Positions 22,373 through 33,689 of a stretch of DNA of 64,000 nt are shown piece after piece. Under the pieces are notes generated by a model. The model was not told where the DNA came from. It did not search any database and saw nothing but the letters and a program-made list of their open reading frames with translations. Both the position numbers and the translations under genes were made by a program. The stretch covers positions 310,001 through 374,000 of the forward strand of contig NOKP01000029.1 of assembly GCA_002682825.1 (NCBI GenBank). Direction: 5' to 3'. Each line of letters opens with the position of its first letter. Positions within the stretch are counted from its first letter, which is position 1. This DNA comes from Neonectria sp. B-13 (lineage: Eukaryota > Ascomycota > Sordariomycetes > Hypocreales > Nectriaceae).

Positions 22373-22843
22373 AGTAACCCCCAGCCAGCCACTAAGCTAA
22401 AGGGATACACACACCTCGCCCTGTATCTGGGTGCTGTTCTATATGCTCTCTGCTCCATAAGGCCTAGTTGTTGCTGGCACAAATAAAAAAGAAACAATAT
22501 CTCAGCAGCTGGATGCTGTGGCTAGCTGAGTAACCCTGATCCAGCTGCCATGCCAAAGCACACACACACCTGACCATGCAGCTGCATGCTATGGCTAGCT
22601 GAGTACCCTGGGCTTGACTTGATCTGCCTCCTCTCCTCACCGGTGAAAAGAGAGGCAGCCAAAGTTCACAAAGCCTACTTCGCCAGCCCTCGGAACCCTC
22701 AGCCAGCCAGCCACTAAGCCAAAGAACACACACACCTGACTATGCAAGTAAAAGCTGTGGCTAACTAAGTAACCCTCAGCCAGTCACTGGGCTAAGAAAC
22801 ACATTCACCTGACCATGTAGCTTGATACTGTGGCTAGCTGAGG
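22373..22843 (+). repeat. Degenerate tandem/interspersed array of a ~75-bp unit
   Basis: A unit of the form AACCCTCAGCCAGCCACTAAG, then CMAAAGAACACACACACCTGAC, then CATGCAGCTG-x-ATGCTGTGGC and TAGCTGAGTA is seen in whole or part about five times (starting near 22373, 22501, 22550, 22694 and 22769). A 120-bp unrelated insert (about 22610-22693) separates two copies. Copies differ by substitutions and small indels. It lies 260 bp before the MBL-fold gene. It is not CRISPR-like, because there are no constant repeats with unique spacers. Confidence 0.7.
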
Positions 22844-23104
22844 CAATAGTCTTGAGTACAATGTGACGGTGGAGGCAATATCACACTTTCGCTGGGCTAG
22901 TGACGGAGAGGTGTGTGCGTGAGTACGTGGTTAGCTGCACCTTTAAGAATTTCGGTCTTGATAACAAGCAAAACTCGAGACACGCCGAGGCCAAGACGCA
23001 GGCTCCTTTGTGTTCAAAACGTCCAACCTTCTTCTGTTTGTCTAAACACCCTGAACAACTTCATAATTGCTCCCAGAGTCTGATAGCTCTACTCAAATGT
23101 CAAC

Positions 23105-26100
23105 ATGATTTCTTACGAGGATGTAATTGCTCGATTCACAGATCGCTCCATCCCTCTATCGAGAGACGCAACTGCACAATCGATAGCCACAGCTCTTCAT
23201 AGGAGAATCAACAATGCCTGCTCGAGGGCAGAATGGGCTCATCACCGGATGCGCAAAGACAAAGCTCGGGTCCACAATACGAGCTTTGGGGGAAGACCTC
23301 CGACGAGCAACCGCATCTACCTGGACCAGGCATTGTGTCTGGACAATATCCACGACCATGCCTTTGACACGGCTAAGTGGGCCCAAACGATCCGGAGTCA
23401 CGCACGGGATCGAATTGCTCAGTTTAAGAAAGAGCACCTCATTCCACCAAAAGGACCCCGTGTCCCTGTTTTCAAAGGGGAAGATCCAGACTTGGATACC
23501 GCCGATTCATCGTTTGAGGATGACCCATTTTTAGACGGTTGGGACGGTCCCACGAAAGCAGGCATTGAGCTTGATCTGTCGGAGATCAGCGACGTTGCCA
23601 CAGATGTCTCTGAAACAGCATCCCTTTTTGAACTGGATATTGCTGCTGAGGCTGCTGGTGTTGTCGCCCTGGGCGAAGTAGCCATTGTGCTTCTTCCCCT
23701 GCTCATTCCTCTGTTTATCTCTGTCATTTTCTCCTCCTCGGCATCGGAGTTCGCAGCTGAACTAGCTGCTGCGGATGCCCAACACGAGGCTATGGTCCGA
23801 GACTTGCAAGAGCAAATCCGCAAATCGCAAAAGGATCTCGCAAAGCGCGATGCCGCTGTGGAGGAGGCAAACAAGACAGATCGACAGAGACGTCAGAGGC
23901 GAAAGGATGACAAGAAGAGAAAGGACGACGAAGAGCAGGAGCGGAAGAAGCGCGAGGACCAGTATTATGCTTGTGTCGATCGCATCATGCCTCTCAGCTT
24001 CTCTAACAAGGCTAAAAGCGTCATGACACCCAAGAACGATGGCAGCGTTGCCTTGGCTGAAATGGAGGAGGAGCCTGATCTATCTGGCTATGAACTGCGG
24101 ATGAGTGCCATTCGTCAGGACGAAAACTCCCCCACGTTCGTGGGACAGATCCAAGAGCACGAAGTAGGGACGGATCTTATGGCACTGCTTGGCATCAAGG
24201 TCCATGTCGTCACCATGTACCTTCATGCTTTACCCGCTGGCATCAGCATTGGCTCGTGGGTCGAGTTCGAGCTCATCAGCGGCGTCGCCGAGGTATCCAA
24301 CTGCCAGTTTATCGTACAAAACGAGAATTTCGCTGATGGCGTGGCCACCATTGAGCGCTTCTCCGCTCTTACTCCCACTCTTCAGCTGTCTCCGAGGTTT
24401 TTCGCTGATTCCGCCTGGGGCTGGAACACGCAGGTCAACATTGATACGCTAAGACTGGCGTCGGACAATGTGATCACGACTCTGAATCATGGCCTCAACG
24501 GTTTCAATCCAGTTTCTACAGCCATACACCATGGTTCAAGGAGACTCATCCGGTTTGCGGCTCCCAGTGTGGCTACGACCACGTTGAGTCGTGGACCAAC
24601 CTTGAATGCCATGAATATGGATTGGAATCCCAAGGCCAAGTACTTGTATGTTGTAAATTGCGGACAAGGTAAGTCGATCCATCTCAGGCTTTATTAATGA
24701 ATAATAGCATTGACATTGGTTTCTAGGGGCTGCTCAGTTTGTGTTAGACGCCGACAAGTCACCTATTTTTGCCCTTGACTGCGGATATGGGCGTGGCACA
24801 GAGGCTATTATCACCAATTTGAGTAATCTCCTCAAAACCGCTCCTGAATGCAATATGTTTCTATCGCACTGGGATAAAGATCATTACGGCCTGACCACGT
24901 CCACCGTTGCCCGCGATCTGGGCTATCGGCCGGAGAACCGAAAGTGGTTTGCACCAAACATGGTCACTGGCTCTCTGGATACGCAGCTATATGCACAGAT
25001 TGACCGAGCCGGGAATCTGTACACACTCAACCCGAAAGATGGAATCTTCAAAGCCGGCAATGTGAACATTCATATTTGCGAGCCGGTGTCGGGTACCTCT
25101 CGCGGGAAAAATAACAAAGGGGCCATAGCTATAGCATTTGGCAACGACAAGTCTGGCTATGCTATATATCCCGGCGATGCCAACTACGAGTGTATTCAAG
25201 GGCTCGAACAGTACGACGGCAAGGTCGTCATCATGGTGGCAACACACCACGGGAGCAAAGCATCCATCACCCATGGTTCCAGCATAGGAGCGCACATCCC
25301 CAAGGCCATGGCCAAGTCAAAGTACTACTTTGGGGATCCGGAAAGCCCCCCCCAAAAGGGCTCAGTTTGCCTCTTTTCGTACGGTCAGGGGAACTCGTAC
25401 GGTCACAGCACCGCGACGGTAGGCGAGTATTACAAGAACCGTGCGCAGTACACGGCTTTGGAAACCACAGTAGACAAAGATGGCGAGGGCACTGATTGGC
25501 ACAGCGGTTTACTTGCGGGTCTGGTCGGCGACTGGGACAACGCACAGCAAGATGTCCTTGGCAACTTGGCTCAGGATCAACAAACGCAGAGCCTGGGAGC
25601 TAGTTTGCCTGCTGTTCAAGCTGCTCACGATCTGCCTGAAAAGCTAGGGTCATTCAGGTTCCCGCCCGCCTGCGCAGACAATGTCTGTATCGGCGCTGGA
25701 TTTACCTCATTGGACAAGTACGCCGTCATGGATAGCCACGGTATGGTTTTGGAATATCGAGTGGTCGCACAACACCTGACTGTCAATGCGCCGTTGCAGG
25801 TCAAGTACAAGGCCGACTTTAGCCTCCCTGTGGTGTTCCAATGTGCAAACTTGGAGCTTGTGTTCCCCAGTGGCTTCAGCTCTCAAAGCCCCTCCCCACT
25901 AGTCGAAGTCGACGTTGCCAACGGTGATGCTTGGAGCGCCCCTGCAATCGCCATGACAAAAGGCGATAACGGTAACGATGCGTATCAAGGAGCATATCTT
26001 GATATCCGTGTCTACCAGAATTGGAAGATTCGGAAAGGGGACACTGTGCTATTCGACAGTACCGCATCAAATGACATACAAAACACTGGCAGTATCCCAC

Positions 26101-26688
26101 TCGTCTTCAAGTATCTCAATGGCAGAGGCGGTGATGGACAGGAGGGTGGCAGAGGGCGGAAGGGAGCGGATGGCAAAAATGGAACAGATGATCAAGATTC
26201 AGGGGTAAAAGGCAAGCCTGCCTTCCCAGGGGCTGCTGGAGGACCTGGATCCAGTGGAGGAGACGCCGGAGGTCCTGCTCTGCTTCTTCCTTCCAAAGTA
26301 ACAGGATTGAGATCAAAGCTGCAGATTGTGAACGGGGGAAACAAGACCGACGCTGTAGTTGTCCGGCTTGATACGACTAGCTTTGGTGGAGCGGGAGCTC
26401 CTGGGAAAGGTATGTTGACCTCGCCCTGCTGAAGGCAATGATTTCTGACAGTTTCTTACAGGAGGAGAAGGTGGTCCAGGAGGTGTGGGAGGCATTGAGG
26501 GCGTTAGGATCGTGAACGGAGAGATTGTCTCTCGGAATAAACAGATGGCACACGGCTACAGAGGACCATCGGGGAGCGATGGAGGGGCATGGGCTGGTGT
26601 GATACCTGATTATAGCAAGTTTGCTCCAGTTTTAAAGTTGTGTGACACGGATCAGGAGCTTGGGGCGGCATTCTACAGTCATACGTAG
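23105..26688 (+). CDS. MBL-fold hydrolase with N-terminal membrane/coiled-coil region and collagen-like Gly-rich tail
   Basis: Exons 23105-24668, 24727-26409 and 26462-26688 join in frame to 1157 residues. Residues about 184-213 are strongly hydrophobic (VAIVLLPLLIPLFISVIF). Residues 215-290 form a highly charged coiled coil (KDDKKRKDDEEQERKKRE). An unassigned region of about 200 residues follows. The MBL domain starts at VVNCGQGAAQFVLD (about 515) and contains SHWDKDH (His569, Asp571, Asp573, His574), a GDA motif near 670 and ATHHGS near 690. The HxDxDH form is also found in ComEC-like DNA hydrolases. The last 150 residues are Gly-rich with G-x-x triplets (GRGGDGQEGGRGRKGADG) split across intron 2. 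Substrate unknown; candidates are nucleic acid or a phosphodiester. No signal peptide is visible. Confidence 0.85.
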
Positions 26689-27587
26689 GTACGAGAGGGA
26701 GACTGAACTTGGGGTTTCTTATATAGCGCGATATTATCAATATGAGACAGTTTGGATTTGTAGGAATAACGATGACATCTGGGGTAATGTTCTTAAGGGC
26801 CAAGATACCAGCCAACTATCGTCTGGACCGCCCCATACCGTGGCAACAACGTTGCATCTGGCACACCAAGGGGAGGGCGTGGCACTGTAGCAAAACTGGC
26901 GCCAGTATCTTATACCGTTGGAAGGGGGAAAGCTCAATGTGATGATTTGCGATGAAAAGTAGTAAAAACGATGAGCGATGGAGACGGCTGCTACGGCAAC
27001 TCACAAGGCAGACAGGAAGATTCATCATGTCGTTTAAATGAGAATCATGTTATTACCATGCCATTCTGTCTCACTAGCACGTTTGTTATACCCATTGTCC
27101 CAGAACTTGTGCTCATGAAATTTCAACCTTCATATCACAATTTTGATATAGGGTAGTTCAATTGCAACCCCATCAAACAGTCGAGTTTTATTCATGCTAT
27201 GACATGATTTGGTTCATAGATGGTACTCCCCATCTTTGGTAGAAATCAGGCGAGTCGCAATTTATTTGGCAAGTTGAAAGTTGATCGCTTTGACCTCAAC
27301 CTCCGATACAACATTTTTATTGACTCGTGCAGTACTATGGCGGTATCTTTGCTAGAGGTATGTATACTTAAGCACACGAGAGCTGTCTCAAGCATTATCT
27401 CTTATCGATGCGCCATCCAATTAATATTCTATGATTGTACTAGTATGTTTCCCAATAGTATCTCAACTGCTTCTTGCCCTTCATTCCACCCCAGGTTCAA
27501 TCTAAACCATGGCCTTCTAAACCAGCAGCACATACAGAATGCCAGGTTATAATTGCGGATGGACAAAACCTGCCTCTTTCAGGGTAC
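26689..27587. other. Intergenic between convergent genes
   Basis: About 0.9 kb between the MBL-fold gene and the permease gene, which face each other. It holds their 3' flanks. I see no gene or repeat. Confidence 0.5.
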
Positions 27588-29296
27588 TCACTCCACACGA
27601 CGCTTTCTCGCTTGGTAGAAGCCCAGTCCCAACACCCAGATTACAACCACGATCAGCGCCTGGAACCAAGCAAAGACGGCGCCCCTGACGACAACGAACC
27701 CGCTGACAGCGAGGAAAAGAAAATGGTTGAGGATGAATGGCTTGTAGGGCCGGCTGAGATGCGGCTCGCGGTAGCGCAGAATAACAGCGCCGAGGACGGT
27801 AAGGAAGAAGAAGGAGTACTCTCCAATACCATTGAGGGTGATAAGAGCTCGGAAGCTTCCGAAGAGGATGTAAATGGAAGCGAGAACAGCGGAGAGGACG
27901 ATGGCGTTGATAGGGGCGTCTGACGTGTTCTCGGAATCCGCCTCGGTATTTGAGTTTGTCTTGCGTCCGAAACTGCCGACCAGAGTGAAGACACGTGGAA
28001 TCCAGCCGCTGTTTGCTGCAGCGACTGTCATGCGGCTGGCCACAAAGGAGTTCCCCAGCAGGGAGCCTGCAACCACGAGACAAATGAGAATAGCGGCCAC
28101 GATGCCAAAGCCGCGGCCCAGCAACTGGGTAATTGCGGTCTATTGGAAAAGAAGTGATGTCAGCTATCATGCTGTCCTTGGATCATGGGTGGAGTACTTA
28201 CCACAGCCACGCTATCAGTGGTGGAAACAACATTCCACGGCAGGAGGATGTAGTAGGCGGCATTGGCAGCCAGGAAGCAAATGATAGCGGTTGGGATCGA
28301 GGTATTGATTGCGAGGGGTAGTTGCCGTGCCGGCTCTGACAACTCAGCAGATACGTAAATTGCCTTGTGACCGAGCGTGTTAGCAGGAGTATCTGACTTC
28401 ACCACTTGGGTTCACCAACCTTGTCCCAGCCCGAATAGGCCCACAACGCGCCGTATAGAGCGGCAGAGTAATGTCCAAAGATTTCCCACTGGCCCAGCTG
28501 AGTCCAGTCCGTCTCGCTGCCGTCAGGGTTGGAGCTCTTGCGGTAGGCAAACCAGTGCTTGGTGAACCAGTCACGGCCGCCGATGTCTCGATCGGGGCTG
28601 GAGACTTGGATCCCGACGACAGCAATTGCGGCCACGACGACGGCCGCAATGCTGGTGAATTTGAGCACGACAAAGAAGGAGTTCAGTTGCGTGCTAGCCT
28701 TGGTGCTGATAGAGTTTGCAACGCTCATGATGACGAGGACAAGGATGGAGAGCAGCTTATGCGACAAGTAGCCTGCCCCATCCATGACACCGGCAGCCGA
28801 ATAGGCACTCTCGACGAATACAATGCTCAGGATTGCAAGAGTGGCAGGCATAATGGCCACAATCCAGGTCCAGGCCGCCAAAAACCCATAAACATCGCCA
28901 TAGATGTGACGAAGGTACGGTTGCACGCCCCCTATTGGTGGTCTCAGAGTCACGAAACGGTGCAGGGATGGAGAAATAAGACTAACCTTCACCTGGGATT
29001 GCGGTGCCCAGTTCGGCGAACGTGCTGGCTCCGGTCCAGGCCAGGATTCCGCCGACGAGCCAGATGATCAGCGCGATGCCAGGCGACGGGACGTTGGTGT
29101 CGATGGACCCCGGCGAAGTGAATACGCCGCTGCCAATTACGATGCTGATGACAATGCCGAAGGCCTCGATGGCCCCTAGATTGCGGGTGAAGGTGCCATG
29201 TTCTCGGTGGGACGGCGCGCCGCTTTCGACGTCGGATTCCGTCCGCCTGAGAAGAGGCTGATGGATTGTGGCGTCGTCTGATCGATCAGGGGCCAT
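27588..29296 (-). CDS. Amino acid permease, LAT/APC superfamily (Mup1-like)
   Basis: Exons 28987-29296, 28420-28931, 28202-28363 and 27588-28139 join in frame to 511 residues. Residues 40-60 carry IGSGVFTSPG, the unwound substrate-binding helix of APC carriers. Then come STFAELGTAIPGEG-GVQPYLRHIYG across intron 1 and YGALWAYSGWDK joined to AIYVSAEL across intron 2. The second intron (56 bp, branch CTGCTAAC, AAG acceptor) is required: without it a TGA follows 'EPKW'. About 12 transmembrane helices. Members such as fungal Mup1/L-type carriers import methionine or large neutral amino acids at the plasma membrane. The cytosolic N terminus is charged and Ser/Thr-rich. Substrate unproven. Confidence 0.92.
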
Positions 29297-29842
29297 TGTC
29301 GCATAAATTGGTCTGGTGATGCCAGATTGCTGTGGTGAGCAGAAGACAGGATGATGTGTTGAGATCAGTCACGGCACGCCGGGTAATTGTCGGAAATGAC
29401 GTGATGGTTTGGGCGAGTCGCGTTGCTTCACGTTCCTGACTCAGTGGCGATTCCAACGCGCTTCTAGAACTCGGACTAAGTTAGTTAGCGAACGTTAAAG
29501 CCAAGCATCCCCATTCACTGTCTGGGTTCGGTTGCATTGACTTCCCAAAGGATCCTCCAAACACAAAATTCTTATTTCAAACCATAAGTCGTATTCAACG
29601 TTGGCCGATTCCAATTTCTCCCTCGTGTTTACCGGGCTGCGGCCCCTTTGGGTAATTATTCCGTTGTCCTTGCTGATGGAGCCGTGTTTCGTCTGAATTA
29701 AGCCGGGGTTGTCGTGAAACGGGTTCCTGAAACTTTAACCTAGCAACCCGAAATATTGCACCAATGGATGGGTGGTTCGTGTAGGGTACTTACCTACACG
29801 GCTTGGCAGTTTGGACCCCTAACTAGTGTAATTGTTCGAGGT

Positions 29843-29850
29843 TATATATA
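29843..29850 (+). promoter_or_regulatory. TATA box of the secreted metallopeptidase-like gene
   Basis: TATATATA about 100 bp before the ATG at 29949, followed by a C/A-rich leader (CATCAATACTCACCCATC) typical of highly expressed fungal genes. Confidence 0.55.
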
Positions 29851-29948
29851 ACAAGACCACGGCGTGTCTACTAGGTGCTCTATAGAAAGAATCAGAACCA
29901 ACATCAATACTCACCCATCTTCACCTTCAACTCCAGACTCTAGCAACC

Positions 29949-31244
29949 ATGACGAGACCCAGCCAAGCCCTCCTCACCCTCTTCATCTACGCCCTCTCCG
30001 TCAACGCAGCTCCCCAAGCCGCCACGACAGCAGCAAACAATGAGCCCGCCACCTTCACAGCAGCCCCCAGCGTCGGCCCCGGCGGTAGCAGCTTCACTGA
30101 CTCTGCCCATTTCCGCGGCTACAATGGAGACTCGGCCGCAACAAAATCCTCCCTTGCCATGCTAGAGGGCGCCTACGAGTGCTTCGTTGGCAAGCTCGGC
30201 TGGCGCTCGTCCGGCCTCTCCTTCAACAGCCAGACTTCAACCGGGCCCTGGTACAAGACCAACATTTACTCGGTCAGCACCCTCAGCGGAGGAGCTGCCG
30301 GTGTTATGCAGTCTGATGCTGACGCTGGTGCGGGATACCTCGAGGTTGTCGCCGACTATCTCTCGAACCCCGGCGTCACTGTCCACGAGTACGGCCATGC
30401 CCTGCACTACCACCAGCAGACCTGGGTGAACCAAGGCCGAACAGGCGCTTGGTGGGAGACGCTTGCCAACTGGGTTGCCGACACCTACACGACTTCGGAC
30501 CTGTGTGCCGCAGCTAGAGAGGCGCACGGCCAGACCACCTCCGCGAGCGAGATCGAGCTGGCCAAGGTCATTGGAGACTCGTTCCAGGTCATCGTGGACG
30601 GATCCGTCGACACTGGAAACTACTACCAGGCCTGGCCCTTCTTCACCTACCTGACCAACAACCCCGACGACTTCGCCGGCCTCGGTCAGGACACCCTGCG
30701 CCAGCTGATGGTGCAGTACAGCAAGGACAGCAACGAGACTCCTCTGCACACCCTCGCCCGCGTGTCTGAGAACGCCACCGTCGGAGATATCGTCGGCCGC
30801 TATTGGGCCCGCATGGCCTACGTCGACATCGGCCACCCCACCGCGCAGGAGACGTTCCTGGCTCAGCGCGAGAGCATCAACTTTGCCAACCTTGACTCGC
30901 AGGGCAGCGGCTCCTACAAGGTCAAGTCGGCCCGCCAGCCACGGTACATGGGCTCCAACATCATCCCCCTGACTACTTCGGGAGCTGCTACTGTCAAGGT
31001 TAAGGTCACTACCGATGGCGTGTACACCGGCACTGTTGCTGTGCGCAATACTTCCTCTGGCGAGGTTCGATACGTCACTCTCGTCAACGGATCCGCCTCG
31101 GTGGCCGTTGCGCAAGGCGAAGAAGCTACCCTCGTCATCGCCAACACCCCCGCAGAGCCCATCCTCTACGACGGCTTTGACCTCTCAACTGAGGTTTCCG
31201 CCGGTCTGGATTACACTGTGACTATCTCTGGCGCCACTGTTTAG
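29949..31244 (+). CDS. Secreted HEXXH metallopeptidase-like protein (DUF6055-type)
   Basis: Single-exon protein of 431 residues. The N-terminal 20 residues form a signal peptide ending VNA-AP. His146-Glu147-Tyr-Gly-His150 (TVHEYGHALHYH) is a zinc-binding and catalytic motif. Glu170 in WWETLANWVADTY is placed like the third zinc ligand of gluzincins. The last 110 residues form a beta-rich accessory domain (VRNTSSGEVRYVTLVNGSA). The overall architecture agrees with secreted DUF6055 proteins, which are common in fungi but lack a proven substrate. Codon use is strongly C-biased at third positions and the frame has no introns, consistent with high expression. A TATA box lies about 100 bp upstream. 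Confidence 0.85.
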   Translation: MTRPSQALLTLFIYALSVNAAPQAATTAANNEPATFTAAPSVGPGGSSFTDSAHFRGYNGDSAATKSSLAMLEGAYECFVGKLGWRSSGLSFNSQTSTGPWYKTNIYSVSTLSGGAAGVMQSDADAGAGYLEVVADYLSNPGVTVHEYGHALHYHQQTWVNQGRTGAWWETLANWVADTYTTSDLCAAAREAHGQTTSASEIELAKVIGDSFQVIVDGSVDTGNYYQAWPFFTYLTNNPDDFAGLGQDTLRQLMVQYSKDSNETPLHTLARVSENATVGDIVGRYWARMAYVDIGHPTAQETFLAQRESINFANLDSQGSGSYKVKSARQPRYMGSNIIPLTTSGAATVKVKVTTDGVYTGTVAVRNTSSGEVRYVTLVNGSASVAVAQGEEATLVIANTPAEPILYDGFDLSTEVSAGLDYTVTISGATV

Positions 31245-31624
31245 GCGGGAGATGCACACATGGGGAGGGGAAAAGTTTCATTTCTGAACGAGTAGATATG
31301 CATTTGCAGGCAAAAAGGGACCCGCAAACACTGGCAGCGTGCTGAGTGTTTGCCACTGTATATACCCATTTACGTACAATTTGTCCATACAGAACGGCTT
31401 GAAGCCTGAATTTATAGCACTGGCTGTCATCATCCACTAAACTAAACAAGACAAGTCTAAGCCCTGATATCGTGGTATCCTCAGTTGTTCCTGCAAAGTC
31501 GAACCAGACATCATACAACAAGGGTGAGCGTATCATCCCTGGTAAGAAGCTCAGAATTGCACCTGTCTTGTTCAACATGACAAAGCACCGTCCATTCTCC
31601 CCGATTGCGCACACGACGACTTGA

Positions 31625-32659
31625 CTATTCCCTGAAAACTCTTCTCGCTTTGCCCATTGGACTCCTACACATTGGACATGGAGCCGAAAACGGAATAGGG
31701 TGCTGCTTCTGCCAGCTCACGACACAACCGCTGCAGAAAAGGTGACCGCACTTGGTCACGGCGTCGGTCGTCTTCTCATAGCACATTCCGCATTGCCGAA
31801 TTAGCTTTTCCAGCTTCAGAGCTTCCCTCAGCTCGCGAAGCTCCTGCTCCAGAGCCTTGTTTTTGTTTCGCTCAACCGTCAGTTGGGCTTCTAGTGTGAG
31901 TGGCTCCACGTCGTGATGCTCGGCATCAATGATTCCACAGGCATCGAGGAAGGCATTCTGAGGAAGAGGAGTTTGAACAGGGCCGGTCAAAGCCAACGGG
32001 TCAGAATCGAGGTTGGGGCCAGGCGTCTGGCCGTCCGAAGCGTCAGCGCCGCGGGATAAGTCATCCGTGCCCGTCGGATGGCTGGCAGACGGTAGCAACG
32101 GCGGTGTTCCTATTATGGAGCGAGGTACCAGTCGTCGCGCCTCCTCGTTATCATAGGACAAGTCCCCGAGTATCTCGGTCGCACCGTCACTAGAGCTGTC
32201 CATATCGTTGTCATCCCATCCCAAAGGAAAGCCCGTTGGTTCGAATCCGACGAGATAGCGTGAGATGGGAATTGGATTCTGCACCCTTTCAACAGATTCG
32301 AGAACACCGCGCTCGCGCATATCTGCGCGCTCCTGGTAAACTCGCTGAAGTTCCCATAGCTGGGCAAAAAGGGCATCCTCATCTTCTTCTACATGCTGAT
32401 GTGCTAACGAGTCGCTGAGATGCTGGGCAAGGGCCTGCGCGCTCTGGAACGACCGGTCACACTCGACGCAGTCGTGGCCTCCGTGAGACGGAGAATCGCT
32501 AACATGCTGCTGTAGCGCGCGCTCGTTGCCGAAGCTCCGGCTGCACTGGCTGCACGAGTAGGCGGGATGAGGGTTGGAGGTGATGTGTTGGGACAGGGAT
32601 TGCGCCGTGCGGAAGCGGCGATGACAGATGGGGCATTCTTGGTCCCTGGGAGGCGGCAT
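31625..32659 (-). CDS. C2H2 zinc finger and RING finger protein, putative E3 ubiquitin ligase
   Basis: Single-exon protein of 344 residues. Three C2H2-like fingers occupy residues 8-85 (CPICHRRFRTAQSLSQH, CSQCSRSFGNERALQQH, CVECDRSFQSAQALAQH). An acidic linker and a coiled-coil segment (ERNKNKALEQELRELREALK) follow. The C-terminal 55 residues form a RING domain (CGMCYEKTTDAVTKCGH, then FCSGCV, then CPMCRSPMG). RING domains of this C3HC4 form recruit ubiquitin-conjugating enzymes, and the fingers may bind substrate or nucleic acid. The combination is known among fungal RING proteins. The target is unknown. Confidence 0.88.
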   Translation of the reverse strand: MPPPRDQECPICHRRFRTAQSLSQHITSNPHPAYSCSQCSRSFGNERALQQHVSDSPSHGGHDCVECDRSFQSAQALAQHLSDSLAHQHVEEDEDALFAQLWELQRVYQERADMRERGVLESVERVQNPIPISRYLVGFEPTGFPLGWDDNDMDSSSDGATEILGDLSYDNEEARRLVPRSIIGTPPLLPSASHPTGTDDLSRGADASDGQTPGPNLDSDPLALTGPVQTPLPQNAFLDACGIIDAEHHDVEPLTLEAQLTVERNKNKALEQELRELREALKLEKLIRQCGMCYEKTTDAVTKCGHLFCSGCVVSWQKQHPIPFSAPCPMCRSPMGKARRVFRE

Positions 32660-33689
32660 AGTTGCCAGCAGGACGGACGGGCCTCCAGCCGTCGATTGAT
32701 GCCTTTGTCCGTGATGTTCGTCTCGGTAGGAAGCGAACGAATGGGCGGGGTTGAGGCTCTGGCGATGCGCTCAGCGGGGTTGAAAACGAAAGAAATACCC
32801 AGGTCAACGTTTCCAGCGTCTGCCTTGCCAATGTTTGCCTTTGTTGTTAGGCTTTAGCGCAGCCTCGCCCTCTCAAGGTGGGATTGTGTCTCATCGTGGC
32901 GAATTTTCACTGGCTGCCTCGGACACACCGCCACTGTTGTACGACGGAGAGGAGCTGATGTTTGTGCCAAAGTGCAGTCGCAAGGTTCAGCTTGTGTGAC
33001 CCTGCAAGCAGCAAGAAATACTGCGAGTCTGTGATATCAAGGAAGATGAGGCGTGAGGTGCATTAAAACCCGCATGTCCCGGGCTGCGTTGCCTAGTTGG
33101 TGGATCGTCTAGGGGCCGTCCGCGGCATGTTTGCACTAAGACTGCACCCCACACAACGTCTGAATGGCCCAATGCTCCGGTGTTTCGATTCAGCTGATGC
33201 GCGGGAAAGGTGTTGGGAGACAGACAGGGGATTAAACAAACATACAGAAACACTGTTCAGCTTAGTACTCGTCTCCACAACAATTCAAACTTTAGTCCAA
33301 GCCATCTAGAGAATCCCTCCTTGCTGTTGGTTATTCGAGCGACCCGCATGCAATAGTTCCAGCCACATCGGCTGAGCTTCCACAATCCCCTGCAAGACCG
33401 GGATCCGGCCACCAACGGCAGGCCTGTTTGATTCCGTTCTGGAATGCTAATTCGCAGTGGGTCGCGTTCTAACGACTGCTGCATTTTTCAGCTTTTGTTC
33501 GCTACGTAATGCTGGGTTCGTAGCCCTATGCAGATGCGTCGAAGGCCCAGATAGCAGAGTCTACGGTGGAAAGAGATCACCACAGGCGCCGCAAGTCTCT
33601 GTAACTGGATCCTCTCAGTTTATAATCTAGCTTGCTGTCTAACTCTATACCACAATAACTAATGCAAAGGTCTAAACATACCCTCAAAA
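32660..33689. other. Intergenic between two minus-strand genes
   Basis: This holds the promoter of the C2H2/RING gene and the 3' flank of the NRPS-like gene. No further gene supported. Confidence 0.5.

Noticed and set aside
22373..22843. CRISPR-like repeats
   Set aside because: The units are diverged, lack constant-length unique spacers and sit in a eukaryotic genome.
27474..27923. 149-codon acidic plus-strand open frame
   Set aside because: It lies mostly antisense to the last exon of the amino acid permease and has no domain; its composition mirrors hydrophobic codons read backwards.
28160..28420. Frameshift suspected in the permease because a TGA follows EPKW
   Set aside because: A 56-bp intron (28364-28419) with a canonical branch site removes the stop and restores the family motif, so no frameshift is needed.
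28377..29067. Long plus-strand frames opposite the permease gene
   Set aside because: They are antisense to clear transmembrane segments of the permease and lack motifs.
30237..31115. 292-codon minus-strand open frame
   Set aside because: Antisense to the secreted metallopeptidase-like gene; a shadow of its C-ending codons.
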